Origin: an uncultured Flavobacterium sp.
GTDB lineage: Bacteria > Bacteroidota > Bacteroidia > Flavobacteriales > Flavobacteriaceae
Reading direction: 5' to 3'
NCBI RefSeq assembly: GCF_951805225.1
Contig: NZ_OX638201.1
Span: 4,526,001-4,590,000 of the forward strand
Length of the DNA stretch: 64,000 nucleotides
The translations under genes were made by a program, and so were the position numbers. Under the pieces are notes generated by a model. It was not told where the DNA came from, did not search any database, and saw only the letters and a program-made list of their open reading frames with translations. Below, piece by piece: positions 8,873 through 16,704 of this stretch (the stretch's first letter is position 1; every line of letters begins with the position of its first letter).

Positions 8873-9008
8873 GCCCGCAGATTGTGCGGATTAAAAGGGT
8901 TTTCGCTGATTTTTATAACATTTTAGATTTTTAAATCTGTTGCAAAAAATAAGTCCAGCATACAAAAAACAAATCTGTGTAAACCCGTTTAATCCGCACA
9001 ATCCGTGG
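8873..9008. repeat. Imperfect inverted repeat between receptor and thioredoxin genes
   Basis: The left arm GCCCGCAGATTGTGCGGATT (8873-8892) pairs with TTTAATCCGCACAATCCGTG near 8988-9007. It belongs to the same family as 7085, 40599 and 53667. It may fold as an mRNA hairpin at the end of the receptor transcript. Confidence 0.7.
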
Positions 9009-9019
9009 ATCATTAACTT

Positions 9020-11317
9020 TTATCTCAAAGTATATCTCAATCCAAAAAATCCGCGAATCGTTTGATTTTGTCCGTAAACATAAGTCGTGTCAAAAGTTAA
9101 ACCATAAGGATTATCCACTGTGTCTACGATTTGACCTTGTGGAACTACTTTTCCATGAATACCCACAGCAGTTCCGTCTGAAGTTTGTACATTTTTATCA
9201 AAAGGATCATTTGTTCTTGAAATCAAAAATGGGTTATTCTGTTTTGGTGTGAAATTCAAAAGGTTTTTGATTCCGCCATAAAGCTCAAAATTCTTCCATC
9301 CATAATATGTAAACTGAATATTCTGAATACTATACCAAGGCGATTTCGGACTTCTTGGATCGTATTCGCTCAACAAAGGCAAGTTCATCGGGCTGTAAAC
9401 ATTTCCAGTATAATCTAATAATAAATTTAAGGAATCTAATTTATACGAAACGCTCCAAGTTGCAGTGAAATTCTCCGTTAAAAAAGGTCTTTCCGAAACT
9501 CCGTTTTCGACATTTTTATTATCCAAAACTGTCGCGCCCAAAATCATTTTTAATCCTGTTGGGAAATTTACATCAATATTCGTGCTGATTCCCTGACTTA
9601 TTGCATATCCGTTTATGTTATCGTAGATGATTTTATTGGGATCCGTTGCATAATCTGAAATGATTTTATTGCTGAATCGCGTATAAAAAGCCGTGGTTTC
9701 AATTCCGATAAAAGTTCCGTTTCCAAAGTTTATTTTCTGAATATAATTAAGATTCGCATTAATCGATTGTTCAGGTTTCAGATCGCTTTTCAATACAACA
9801 TCTCTCGAACCTGTTAAGGCTGCGTGATCTTCGGTAAATAAATTCACAACGCGAAATCCAGTTCCTGCGTTGAATCTAAAAATAGTATTTTCGTTTTTCT
9901 TCCATCGATATGCAACTCTTGGCGTATAAATCGAACCATGAATAGAGTTATAATCGTATCGCATTCCTAATAAAACCTGACTTTTAGGTGAAAGTGTAAT
10001 TTCGTCCTGCACAAAAATTCCTGGCAACCAGGTACTCTCCGCTTCCTTTGTAGCAGTCGTATTATCGTCATAATACGAATAACGATTGGCTATTCCCGCA
10101 AGGAAATCATTTCGACCTATTTTCTTATCCCAAGTCAATTGTAAAAAACCAATCTTCTGATTTGCAATAAACGATGTTGTTCCGTAACGACTATCCTGAT
10201 AATGCACATTTCCTGAGAACGAAAGCATCAGTTTTTCTTCGAAAGGCAATTGATAACTTCCAATCAATTCTCCTCTTTTTGTATAAATACTTTCACCATA
10301 AATTTCATCTCCGCCACGATATTTTTTCTCCCAACGCACATCTCCGCCCCAGCGATCTTCATACATTCCGCGGGCAGCGATCGTAAAAAGACGATTATCA
10401 TTTCGCAAAAAACTCCATTTATTAAAAACCGAAATTCGCTGAGAAAGCGTAACATCCGTAAAATTGTCTTTGTCTTTATCAATAACCTGATTGTAATCAA
10501 AGTAATTGATTCCTAAAAGTGTTGTCGATTTTTTGGTTGGATTGAATTTCATTCCTAAATCAACATTCGTTTCCAGATAAGTTGTCGAAAAAATATCGGC
10601 AGAAAATAATGGAGCATTCGTTGGATTCTTAGTAATAATATTAATCAATCCGCCAACAGCTTCACTTCCGTATAAAGAAGACGCCGGACCTTTTACGATT
10701 TCAATTCGCTCAACCAAAGAATTCGGGATTCCTGATAAACCATAAACCGTCGAAAGACTGCTCACAATTGGCATTCCGTCTATTAAAACCAAAGTATACG
10801 GACCTTCCAAACCATTAATGTGAATATCTCCCGTATTGCAAACCCCGCAATTAAGTTGAGGACGAACACCATTAATATTTTGAAGCGCTTCGTAAATACT
10901 TGGAGTTGGATTTTTCTTGAAGAAAACCGGCGAATAAACCTCAACCGGAACAGCACTTTCTAATCTTTTTACAGGTTTTAAAGTTCCTGAAACTACAACT
11001 TCGTTAAGCTGATTTTCATTATCAGTTAATTCAAAATCATATGATAAAACCGAATCTTTCACAACTTCAATTTTCTTTTTTAAAGTCTGAAAACCCATTT
11101 GAGAAATCTGAATCGTATAATTTCCAACAGCAACATTTTCCAATTTATAATATCCTAAACTATCCGTAACCGTTTTGTGTTTTGTTCCAATTAAATGAAC
11201 GTTTACAAGTTGCAATTTCTGCCCTTCACCAGATATAAAACCAGATACAGAAGTGGTTTCCTGCGCGGATAAAAATTGTAAACAAAACAAAAGCAATATC
11301 AAAAATAGTTTTTTCAT
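9020..11317 (-). CDS. TonB-dependent receptor with carboxypeptidase-like N-terminal domain
   Basis: Outer-membrane importer of about 765 residues. The ATG at 11317 (MKKLFLILLLFCLQFLSAQ, a good signal peptide) is chosen over an upstream TTG. A CarbopepD_reg-like beta-sandwich (about residues 22-105) is followed by a plug with the motif NCGVCNTGDIHINGLEGPYT (about residue 157), VERIEIVKGPASSLYGSEAV, and a beta-barrel ending in an aromatic-rich strand (RGFFGLRYTLR). The paired cysteines in the plug recur in a Bacteroidota subgroup of receptors (my recollection) and suggest a redox or metal link. A perfect DtxR-type dyad sits 16-31 nt before the start codon, so a metal ligand is plausible. The substrate is unproven. 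Confidence 0.92.
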   Translation of the reverse strand: MKKLFLILLLFCLQFLSAQETTSVSGFISGEGQKLQLVNVHLIGTKHKTVTDSLGYYKLENVAVGNYTIQISQMGFQTLKKKIEVVKDSVLSYDFELTDNENQLNEVVVSGTLKPVKRLESAVPVEVYSPVFFKKNPTPSIYEALQNINGVRPQLNCGVCNTGDIHINGLEGPYTLVLIDGMPIVSSLSTVYGLSGIPNSLVERIEIVKGPASSLYGSEAVGGLINIITKNPTNAPLFSADIFSTTYLETNVDLGMKFNPTKKSTTLLGINYFDYNQVIDKDKDNFTDVTLSQRISVFNKWSFLRNDNRLFTIAARGMYEDRWGGDVRWEKKYRGGDEIYGESIYTKRGELIGSYQLPFEEKLMLSFSGNVHYQDSRYGTTSFIANQKIGFLQLTWDKKIGRNDFLAGIANRYSYYDDNTTATKEAESTWLPGIFVQDEITLSPKSQVLLGMRYDYNSIHGSIYTPRVAYRWKKNENTIFRFNAGTGFRVVNLFTEDHAALTGSRDVVLKSDLKPEQSINANLNYIQKINFGNGTFIGIETTAFYTRFSNKIISDYATDPNKIIYDNINGYAISQGISTNIDVNFPTGLKMILGATVLDNKNVENGVSERPFLTENFTATWSVSYKLDSLNLLLDYTGNVYSPMNLPLLSEYDPRSPKSPWYSIQNIQFTYYGWKNFELYGGIKNLLNFTPKQNNPFLISRTNDPFDKNVQTSDGTAVGIHGKVVPQGQIVDTVDNPYGLTFDTTYVYGQNQTIRGFFGLRYTLR

Positions 11318-11332
11318 TGTTATAAAATTAAA

Positions 11333-11348
11333 TTTAGACAAATCTAAA
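11333..11348. promoter_or_regulatory. Candidate DtxR/IdeR-type operator before the TonB receptor
   Basis: Perfect dyad TTTAGACAAATCTAAA. On the minus strand it contains TAGATTTG, a fit to the TAnnTTTG -7 element, so binding would cover the promoter. A one-mismatch version of the arms lies in front of the Nramp gene at 14665-14680. Confidence 0.6.
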
Positions 11349-11444
11349 AATTAAATTTGACAAATAATGATTTTAGATTTATAAATTTATAACTCAATTC
11401 ACTTCAATATGTTATATTTCTTTTAAGCAAATTGAAATAAAACG

Positions 11445-11488
11445 AAAAAGGCTTTAGCAAATCTTATAAGTTTGGCTAAAGCCTTTTT
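11445..11488 (-). terminator. Intrinsic terminator of the merC-GTPase-flavoprotein operon
   Basis: Stem AAAAAGGCTTTAGC / GCTAAAGCCTTTTT with a 16-nt loop. It lies downstream of the minus-strand gene ending at 11696, with U-runs possible on either strand. Confidence 0.85.
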
Positions 11489-11498
11489 GTTTTGTACC

Positions 11499-11639
11499 GT
11501 TAGGTAGTAAATATTGGTAGTTATTAGTTTGAAGTTCGTTAGCGTGCCGTAGGTACGCCACAAAACGATTGCTGTTGCGTACCTACGGCACGCATAAATT
11601 TATTCCAATTCATATTTCTACCGACATTTAGTACCTAAA
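11499..11639. repeat. Composite REP-like inverted repeat, locus 1
   Basis: The outer arms GTTAGGTAGTAAATATTGGT (11499 onward) and its near reverse complement ending 11639 enclose a perfect 17-bp inverted repeat: GCGTGCCGTAGGTACGC at 11542-11558 and GCGTACCTACGGCACGC at 11577-11593. The same design, with different core words, occurs at 34894-35071 and 52792-52948. Confidence 0.85.
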
Positions 11640-11695
11640 GGCACATTTCAAGCTTTGATTTACCATAACTGTTTATAATCTCCCATGTAAAAAAG

Positions 11696-12607
11696 CTAAA
11701 TAAATGACTCATCAATTAGTTCTTTATTAATTACCGCTCCGGCAAAAGATCCTGTAGAAACCGCAATTGCCACAGATCGCATTTGAGTTGTACAATCTCC
11801 GCTCGCATAGATTCCGGCAATATTTGTTTTTTGCATCGCATCGACTTTTAACAAACCTTGTTCAGTCAATTCGCAACCTAAACCTTCCGCTAAATGACAA
11901 TGCTGTTCAAAAGGAGGTCTTGCATAAATGGCTTTTACTGTAATTTTTGATTGATTTTTGAAGACAACATTCTTAATATTTCCGTTTTCGTGCTCAAAAG
12001 AATCAATTTCATCTTCGATAATATCAATATTATGTTGTTGCAAAATCAATGTTTCTTCTGGAGATAAAGTTGATTTTCCGTTGGTTAATACGCTGAGATC
12101 TTTTGTCCAATTAGAAATCAGTTTGGCAAATTCAAATCCCATTTCGCCATTCGCAATAATTGCAGTTTTCTCTGTTTTAACTTCATAACCATGACAATAC
12201 GGACAATGCAAAACTGAAATTCCCCAACATTCAGCAAAACCTGGAATTTCGGGAAGTAAATCTTTTACTCCGGTTGCGAACAATAGTTTTCGAGAAGTAA
12301 AGGATTTTCCCGATTCCGTTTTAATTTCAAATCCATTTTCGGTTTTAACGGCGCTTACGGCTAAACCATTATAAAACTGAACTGTATTATATAAGTCAAC
12401 TTGCAATTTGGCTTTCGCCGAAATGACAGCGGGTTTTTCTCCGTCGTGTGTGATGAAGTTATGCGAATGTGGCGTTTGTCGATTACAAGGCAAACCACTG
12501 TCAATAACTAAAACTTGTCGCAGAGAACGACCTAAACTCATTGCTGCCGAAAGTCCACTATAACTTCCGCCCACGATTATAACATCGTATGTATTATTTT
12601 CTATCAT
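11696..12607 (-). CDS. Thioredoxin-reductase-like NAD(P)/FAD-dependent oxidoreductase
   Basis: A 303-residue two-dinucleotide-binding flavoprotein. The FAD motif is DVIIVGGSYSGLSAAMSLG at residues 8-26. A redox pair CPYC (about residue 135) in ISVLHCPYCHGYE takes the place of the CATC motif of thioredoxin reductase. The NADP-binding region is IANGEMGFEFAKLI, and the C-terminal FAD block ends GIYASGDCTTQMRSVAIAVS. It sits 11 nt after a COG0523 GTPase gene. The partner could be a thioredoxin-like protein or a thiol tied to metal handling. Genuine TrxB activity is uncertain. Confidence 0.87.
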   Translation of the reverse strand: MIENNTYDVIIVGGSYSGLSAAMSLGRSLRQVLVIDSGLPCNRQTPHSHNFITHDGEKPAVISAKAKLQVDLYNTVQFYNGLAVSAVKTENGFEIKTESGKSFTSRKLLFATGVKDLLPEIPGFAECWGISVLHCPYCHGYEVKTEKTAIIANGEMGFEFAKLISNWTKDLSVLTNGKSTLSPEETLILQQHNIDIIEDEIDSFEHENGNIKNVVFKNQSKITVKAIYARPPFEQHCHLAEGLGCELTEQGLLKVDAMQKTNIAGIYASGDCTTQMRSVAIAVSTGSFAGAVINKELIDESFI

Positions 12608-12618
12608 AATTTTATCTT

Positions 12619-13824
12619 TTAATAGGTTTTTGGAATAGGAAATGGATCTTTGTTTGGGAAGAAACCGTCATGATAATCTACAATTTCATCTTCGGTACAA
12701 AGGCATTTCTTAAGTGCTTCAAGGATTTCCGTTTCGTTTATTTTCTGACCTATAAACACGATTTCATTAAGTCTGTCACCAAAATTAGAAGTCCATCGTT
12801 CTTCTATAACATCCTGAAACTCGACAAAACTGTTAAACGTCATTCGTTCACTTAATGGCATACTTGCCCACCAAACTCCCGCTCCTTCAGCTTTCATCGA
12901 TCCGCCAGCCTGACTCCAATTAATGGCTTGTTCCGGTCGTGATGCCATCCACAATAATCCTTTGCTTCTAATGATGTTCGCCGGAAAATCTGAAGAAATA
13001 AAATTCCATAATCTATTGGGATGAAATGGTCTTGGATCACGAAATACAAAAGAATTTATTCCGTATTCTTCTGTTTCAGGCGTATGAATGCCTTCTAATT
13101 CTCTAATCCAACCTGCGGAATTTTCGGCTTCTTCATAATTAAACAAACCCGTATTTATAATTTCGTTTGGATTCACTTTTCCTAAAACCGAAGTAACTAT
13201 TCTTGCAACAGGATTCAGTTTTTGAATAGAAGCTTTCAACATTTGCAATGATTCTGCGCTGATTAAATCTGTTTTATTCAAAATAATAACATTCGCAAAC
13301 TCTACCTGATCGACCAAAAGATTGACTATAGTTCGATTGTCATTTTCAATATCCGATAAGTTTTGCTCCTGTAATGTTTTGGCTGAGCCAAAATCTTTAA
13401 AAAAATTATAACTATCGACAACGGTAACCATCGTATCGACATAACTAAATCGGGACAAATCAATGTTTCCGTCTTCATTCATAAACGAGAAAGTCTGCGC
13501 TACCGGAATGGGTTCGCTGATTCCGGAACTTTCGATAAGCAAATAATCAAACCTATTTTCCTTTGCGAGTTTCTCGACTTCAAACATTAAATCTTCGCGC
13601 AACGTACAGCAAATACAGCCATTCGTCATTTCAACTAATTTTTCTTCGGTTCGGGATAAAGTGTATTCGTTTTTTACGAGTTGCGCGTCGATATTTACCT
13701 CGCTCATGTCATTGACTATTACAGCGACTTTTAATCCTTCTTTGTTGTGCAAAATATGATTGAGCAGCGTTGTTTTGCCAGCACCAAGAAATCCGCTTAA
13801 TACAGTTACAGGTAATTTTTTCAT
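12619..13824 (-). CDS. CobW/COG0523-family GTP-binding metallochaperone
   Basis: P-loop GTPase of 401 residues. Walker A is GFLGAGKTTL (residues 11-20). The metal-binding Cys-x-Cys-Cys motif is at residues 70-73 (NGCICCTLRED), and a base-specificity motif NKTD follows. The C-terminal CobW_C domain begins near FVFRDPRPFHPNR. COG0523 proteins of the ZigA/YciC/ZNG1 group deliver zinc when zinc is scarce and are commonly Zur-controlled. A Zur-like gene lies across the divergent promoter, supporting a zinc role here. The start overlaps the end of the MerC-domain gene by 4 nt. Confidence 0.93.
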   Translation of the reverse strand: MKKLPVTVLSGFLGAGKTTLLNHILHNKEGLKVAVIVNDMSEVNIDAQLVKNEYTLSRTEEKLVEMTNGCICCTLREDLMFEVEKLAKENRFDYLLIESSGISEPIPVAQTFSFMNEDGNIDLSRFSYVDTMVTVVDSYNFFKDFGSAKTLQEQNLSDIENDNRTIVNLLVDQVEFANVIILNKTDLISAESLQMLKASIQKLNPVARIVTSVLGKVNPNEIINTGLFNYEEAENSAGWIRELEGIHTPETEEYGINSFVFRDPRPFHPNRLWNFISSDFPANIIRSKGLLWMASRPEQAINWSQAGGSMKAEGAGVWWASMPLSERMTFNSFVEFQDVIEERWTSNFGDRLNEIVFIGQKINETEILEALKKCLCTEDEIVDYHDGFFPNKDPFPIPKTY

Positions 13825-14174
13825 TGTTGTGAAGATTTATGATTTCTATAATTCAAAAAATGTCCAATGATCATTCCGATTCCGCCAATAAATATTAGAT
13901 CAAGATGAATGTCCAGAAAAAGATCAGTCAAAACACTAATCCAAATCAAAGACATTGAAATGACAAGAATGCTCGATACCAAAAGATCTGATTTGGTTAT
14001 AATTTTTAAAATGGCAAAAAGTCCAATCGTCGCAAAAACCAAATCGATAAAAGGATTGTGACTTAAGCCAAAAGGCAGAATTGTCAAAAGCGGAAAAATC
14101 AAACAATGAACTAAACAAACGGTCGCGCTCGAGATTCCTAAAATATCGTAAAGAGATGTGCTGGTTTTCTTCAT
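13821..14174 (-). CDS. MerC domain-containing membrane protein
   Basis: Small inner-membrane protein of 117 residues with about four hydrophobic helices. It matches the MerC pattern: an early helix carrying ISSATVCLVHCLIFPLLTILP with a Cys-x4-Cys-like pair, then DLVFATIGLFAIL and IFIGGIGMIIGHFLNYRNH. MerC of mercury operons moves Hg(II), but chromosomal Bacteroidota copies next to zinc regulators lack the rest of a mer operon. Here it is first in an operon with a COG0523 GTPase, divergent from a Zur-like gene, so a zinc or other metal transport role is inferred. Confidence 0.85.
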   Translation of the reverse strand: MKKTSTSLYDILGISSATVCLVHCLIFPLLTILPFGLSHNPFIDLVFATIGLFAILKIITKSDLLVSSILVISMSLIWISVLTDLFLDIHLDLIFIGGIGMIIGHFLNYRNHKSSQQ

Positions 14175-14193
14175 TTTCTGTATATTTGCTTAA

Positions 14194-14208
14194 TGCAATT
14201 TTGTTGCA
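14194..14208. promoter_or_regulatory. Candidate Zur box, merC side
   Basis: 7-1-7 arrangement TGCAATT-T-TGTTGCA. It overlaps a minus-strand -7 candidate TATATTTG (14207-14214) for merC. Similar in shape to Fur-family operators; inference. Confidence 0.5.
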
Positions 14209-14229
14209 AATATACATATAAAAATCAAT

Positions 14230-14244
14230 TGCAACATTGTTGCG
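14230..14244. promoter_or_regulatory. Candidate Zur box, regulator side
   Basis: 7-1-7 dyad TGCAACA-T-TGTTGCG with a single mismatch, 26-40 nt before the Zur-like start codon. Together with the site at 14194-14208 it forms a pair spaced 36 nt apart in the divergent promoter. Confidence 0.55.
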
Positions 14245-14269
14245 TTAATATTTTTAAATTCTAATAAAA

Positions 14270-14662
14270 ATGAAAACAACACGTAATACCGCAGCAAAGA
14301 CAGCCGTTTTGGAGATTTTTGGGAAATCTAAAACCGCACTGTCTCACACAGAAATTCAAAAAGAACTGAATGATTTATGCGATCGCGTCACTACTTATAG
14401 AATTCTGGATCGCTTAGTAAATGACGATATTGTGCATAAAATTGTCAATCTTGACGGAACGGTAAAGTATGCAAAATGCCATCATAATGCGCAACGTGTG
14501 CACATACATAACCACGCTCATTTCAGCTGTGAAAAATGTCAAGAGGTAACTTGCTTAGAAAATGTGAAGCCGAGTTATATCTTACCGCACAATTATAAGG
14601 TCAATGATATAAACTTTACGTTATCAGGAATATGCCCAAAATGTTTCAATTCTAACATTTAA
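14270..14662 (+). CDS. Fur-family metal-dependent repressor, Zur-like
   Basis: A 130-residue member of the Fur family. The N-terminal winged helix (ALSHTEIQKELNDLCDRVTTYRILDRLVND) is followed by a His-rich hinge (HHNAQRVHIHNHAHFSCEKC). The dimer/structural zinc site is formed by two CxxC pairs: CEKC near residue 84 and CPKC near residue 124. The divergent neighbours merC and COG0523 GTPase and the two dyads in between point to zinc sensing rather than iron. Confident as Fur family, moderately so as Zur. Confidence 0.85.
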   Translation: MKTTRNTAAKTAVLEIFGKSKTALSHTEIQKELNDLCDRVTTYRILDRLVNDDIVHKIVNLDGTVKYAKCHHNAQRVHIHNHAHFSCEKCQEVTCLENVKPSYILPHNYKVNDINFTLSGICPKCFNSNI

Positions 14663-14664
14663 GT

Positions 14665-14680
14665 TTTAGACAAGCCTAAA
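14665..14680. promoter_or_regulatory. Candidate DtxR/MntR-type operator before Nramp
   Basis: TTTAGACAAGCCTAAA, a one-mismatch relative of the perfect dyad at 11333-11348. It lies just upstream of a good Bacteroidota promoter (TTG at 14688-14690, 19 nt, TACATTTG at 14710-14717). The likely binding protein is encoded at 16705-17358. Confidence 0.6.
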
Positions 14681-14687
14681 AATATTG

Positions 14688-14717
14688 TTGAGCGAATGTA
14701 ATTTTTATATACATTTG
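14688..14717 (+). promoter_or_regulatory. Promoter of Nramp-USP gene
   Basis: The -33 element TTG and -7 element TACATTTG are separated by 19 nt, the Bacteroidota primary-sigma consensus spacing. The start codon follows 20 nt after the -7 box. Confidence 0.6.
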
Positions 14718-14736
14718 TTAAAACAACATTTCTACA

Positions 14737-16605
14737 ATGACCAAATCTTTAGAAGAAGTTCATCAATCGGTTGCAACACAGCACAAAAAAACAGGATTTA
14801 GAAAAATATTAGCCTTTTTAGGCCCGGCATATTTAGTAAGCGTAGGTTATATGGATCCCGGAAACTGGGCGACGGACATTGCCGGAGGTAGTCAGTTTGG
14901 GTATTCTTTGCTTTGGGTTTTGCTAATGAGCAACTTAATGGCTTTGTTACTTCAAAGTTTGAGCGCAAGACTTGGAATTGTGACGCAACGCGATTTAGCG
15001 CAGGCATCGAGAGAAACGTATTCGAAATTTATAAACTATATTTTATACTTCCTTGCCGAAATTGCCATTGCGGCTTGCGACTTGGCCGAAGTTTTGGGAA
15101 TGGCAATCGGGATCAATCTACTTTTTGATATTCCGCTTATTGAAGGTGTTTTGATTACCGTTTTAGACACTTTCCTTCTACTCTTCCTGATCAATAAAGG
15201 TATACGAAAAATGGAAGCTTTTATTATAGTATTGGTCGCTATTATTGGGTTTTCTTTTATTTTCGAAATGATATTTGCCGAACCTGAATTGGACAAAGTT
15301 ATTTATGGTTTGGTGCCTTCAATCCCAAGTTCAGCGGCTTTATACATCGCAATCGGAATTATTGGTGCGACCGTAATGCCTCACAATTTGTACCTACATT
15401 CTTCTTTAGTACAAACTCGTAAATTCGACAGAACTCCCGCTGGAATCAAACAAGCACTGAAATATAACTTTATAGATTCGACAATTGCTTTGAATCTGGC
15501 ATTCTTTGTCAACGCTGCTATTTTGATTTTGGCTGCAGCCACATTTTATAAAAACGGAATGTTTGAAGTCGCCGAAATTCAGGATGCGCATAAATTTCTT
15601 GAACCTTTATTGGGAACCAAATGGGCGCCGGTTTTATTTGCCGTTGCTTTGATTGCCGCTGGACAAAGCTCAACTGTAACCGGAACTTTAGCCGGACAAA
15701 TCGTAATGGAAGGTTATTTGAATTTAAGAATTCAGCCTTGGGTTCGTCGTATTATAACACGATTAATTGCAATTGTTCCAGCCGTTATTGTGATCTTAAT
15801 TTATGGTGAAAGTGTTACTGGAAAGCTCTTGATTTTAAGTCAGGTAATTTTAAGTTTACAATTAGGTTTTGCGATTATTCCGTTGATTCATTTTGTGAGC
15901 GATAAAACCAAAATGAAAGGTTTTCATATTTCACGAACTACACAAATCGCAGCCTGGATAATTGCTTCGATCATCGTTTCTCTAAATGCGAAATTGGTTT
16001 ATGACGAAATCTCTTCTTGGTTAGAAAACTCAAGTAATCCAACTATTCTTTGGTTTACCGTAGTTCCGCTTGCTTTTGGTTTTCTTGCTTTGTTGTTGTA
16101 CATCATTGCTAAGCCTTTTATCGCAAAAGCAAAATCGAATATAGAGAACCATTCACCGCATCATCTCAAACTGCAATACACTCCCAAAGAAAGTTACAAC
16201 AAGAAAAACATCGCGATTTCTGTAGACTTTTCTAAAGCCGATGAAGCTGCACTTAACAATGCCTTTGAACTGGGCGGAATCGACGCACAATATACCTTAA
16301 TTCATATCGTAGAAACTGTTGGTGCATTAATGTATGGACAACATGTTGACGATCATGAAACGACGATCGACGAAAAATTATTATTAGAATATAAAGAGAT
16401 GCTTTCGCAAAAAGGCTTCAATATCGAAACCGAACTTGGATTTGGAAAACCCAACACCGTGATTCCGAAGATTATCAACCTTGGAAACTTTGATATTTTA
16501 GTAATGGGAACTCACGGTCACACTGGTTTAAAAGATATTTTGTTTGGTACAACTGTAGATAAATTGAGACATAAAATTTCAATACCTTTGTTGATTGTTA
16601 AATAA
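14737..16605 (+). CDS. Nramp-family divalent metal transporter fused to a universal stress domain
   Basis: A 622-residue fusion. Residues 1-450 form an Nramp/MntH transporter: the TM1 metal motif reads VGYMDPGNWATD (canonical DPGN), and TM6 carries GATVMPHNLYLHSSLVQTR with the MPH motif. Residues about 491-622 form a UspA domain (NIAISVDFSKADEAAL to the ATP-type GTHGHTGLKDILFG). Nramp proteins import Mn(II) or Fe(II) with protons; the Usp part would be cytosolic and may sense nucleotide or stress state. The Nramp-Usp fusion occurs in some Bacteroidota. A DtxR-type box upstream and a DtxR-family gene downstream support Mn/Fe regulation. Confidence 0.94.
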   Translation: MTKSLEEVHQSVATQHKKTGFRKILAFLGPAYLVSVGYMDPGNWATDIAGGSQFGYSLLWVLLMSNLMALLLQSLSARLGIVTQRDLAQASRETYSKFINYILYFLAEIAIAACDLAEVLGMAIGINLLFDIPLIEGVLITVLDTFLLLFLINKGIRKMEAFIIVLVAIIGFSFIFEMIFAEPELDKVIYGLVPSIPSSAALYIAIGIIGATVMPHNLYLHSSLVQTRKFDRTPAGIKQALKYNFIDSTIALNLAFFVNAAILILAAATFYKNGMFEVAEIQDAHKFLEPLLGTKWAPVLFAVALIAAGQSSTVTGTLAGQIVMEGYLNLRIQPWVRRIITRLIAIVPAVIVILIYGESVTGKLLILSQVILSLQLGFAIIPLIHFVSDKTKMKGFHISRTTQIAAWIIASIIVSLNAKLVYDEISSWLENSSNPTILWFTVVPLAFGFLALLLYIIAKPFIAKAKSNIENHSPHHLKLQYTPKESYNKKNIAISVDFSKADEAALNNAFELGGIDAQYTLIHIVETVGALMYGQHVDDHETTIDEKLLLEYKEMLSQKGFNIETELGFGKPNTVIPKIINLGNFDILVMGTHGHTGLKDILFGTTVDKLRHKISIPLLIVK

Positions 16606-16607
16606 AA

Positions 16608-16696
16608 GGGACTAAGGTTCTGAGTTGCTAAGTTACTGAGGTTTTTCCTTCGAGACTTTTAGCTTAGAACCTTAGCAACTCAGAACCTTAGAACCT
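16608..16696. repeat. Inverted pair of tandem 8-bp repeat arrays
   Basis: Forward units: GGGACTAA, GGTTCTGA, GTTGCTAA, GTTACTGA (16608-16639). After a 20-nt spacer the reverse-oriented array (16661-16696) reads, on the minus strand, GGTTCTAA, GGTTCTGA, GTTGCTAA, GGTTCTAA. Same octamer family as 5676-5843. It fills the gap between the Nramp and DtxR genes. Confidence 0.85.
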
Positions 16697-16704
16697 CAAA
16701 AAAA

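Larger units (their letters stand above)
11342..11695. other. Gene-free interval with terminator and composite palindrome
   Basis: Contains, in order, the receptor promoter and operator zone, a strong bidirectional hairpin (11445-11488) and a composite inverted repeat (11499-11639). No coding sequence is supported. Confidence 0.7.

Noticed and set aside
10174..10516. Several open frames on both strands inside the TonB receptor gene
   Set aside because: They are alternative frames of a clearly coding barrel region. None has a plausible start region or known domain.
13821..14174. Mercury-resistance operon
   Set aside because: Only a MerC-fold protein is present; no merR, merA, merP or merT. 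The Fur-family and COG0523 neighbours suggest zinc.
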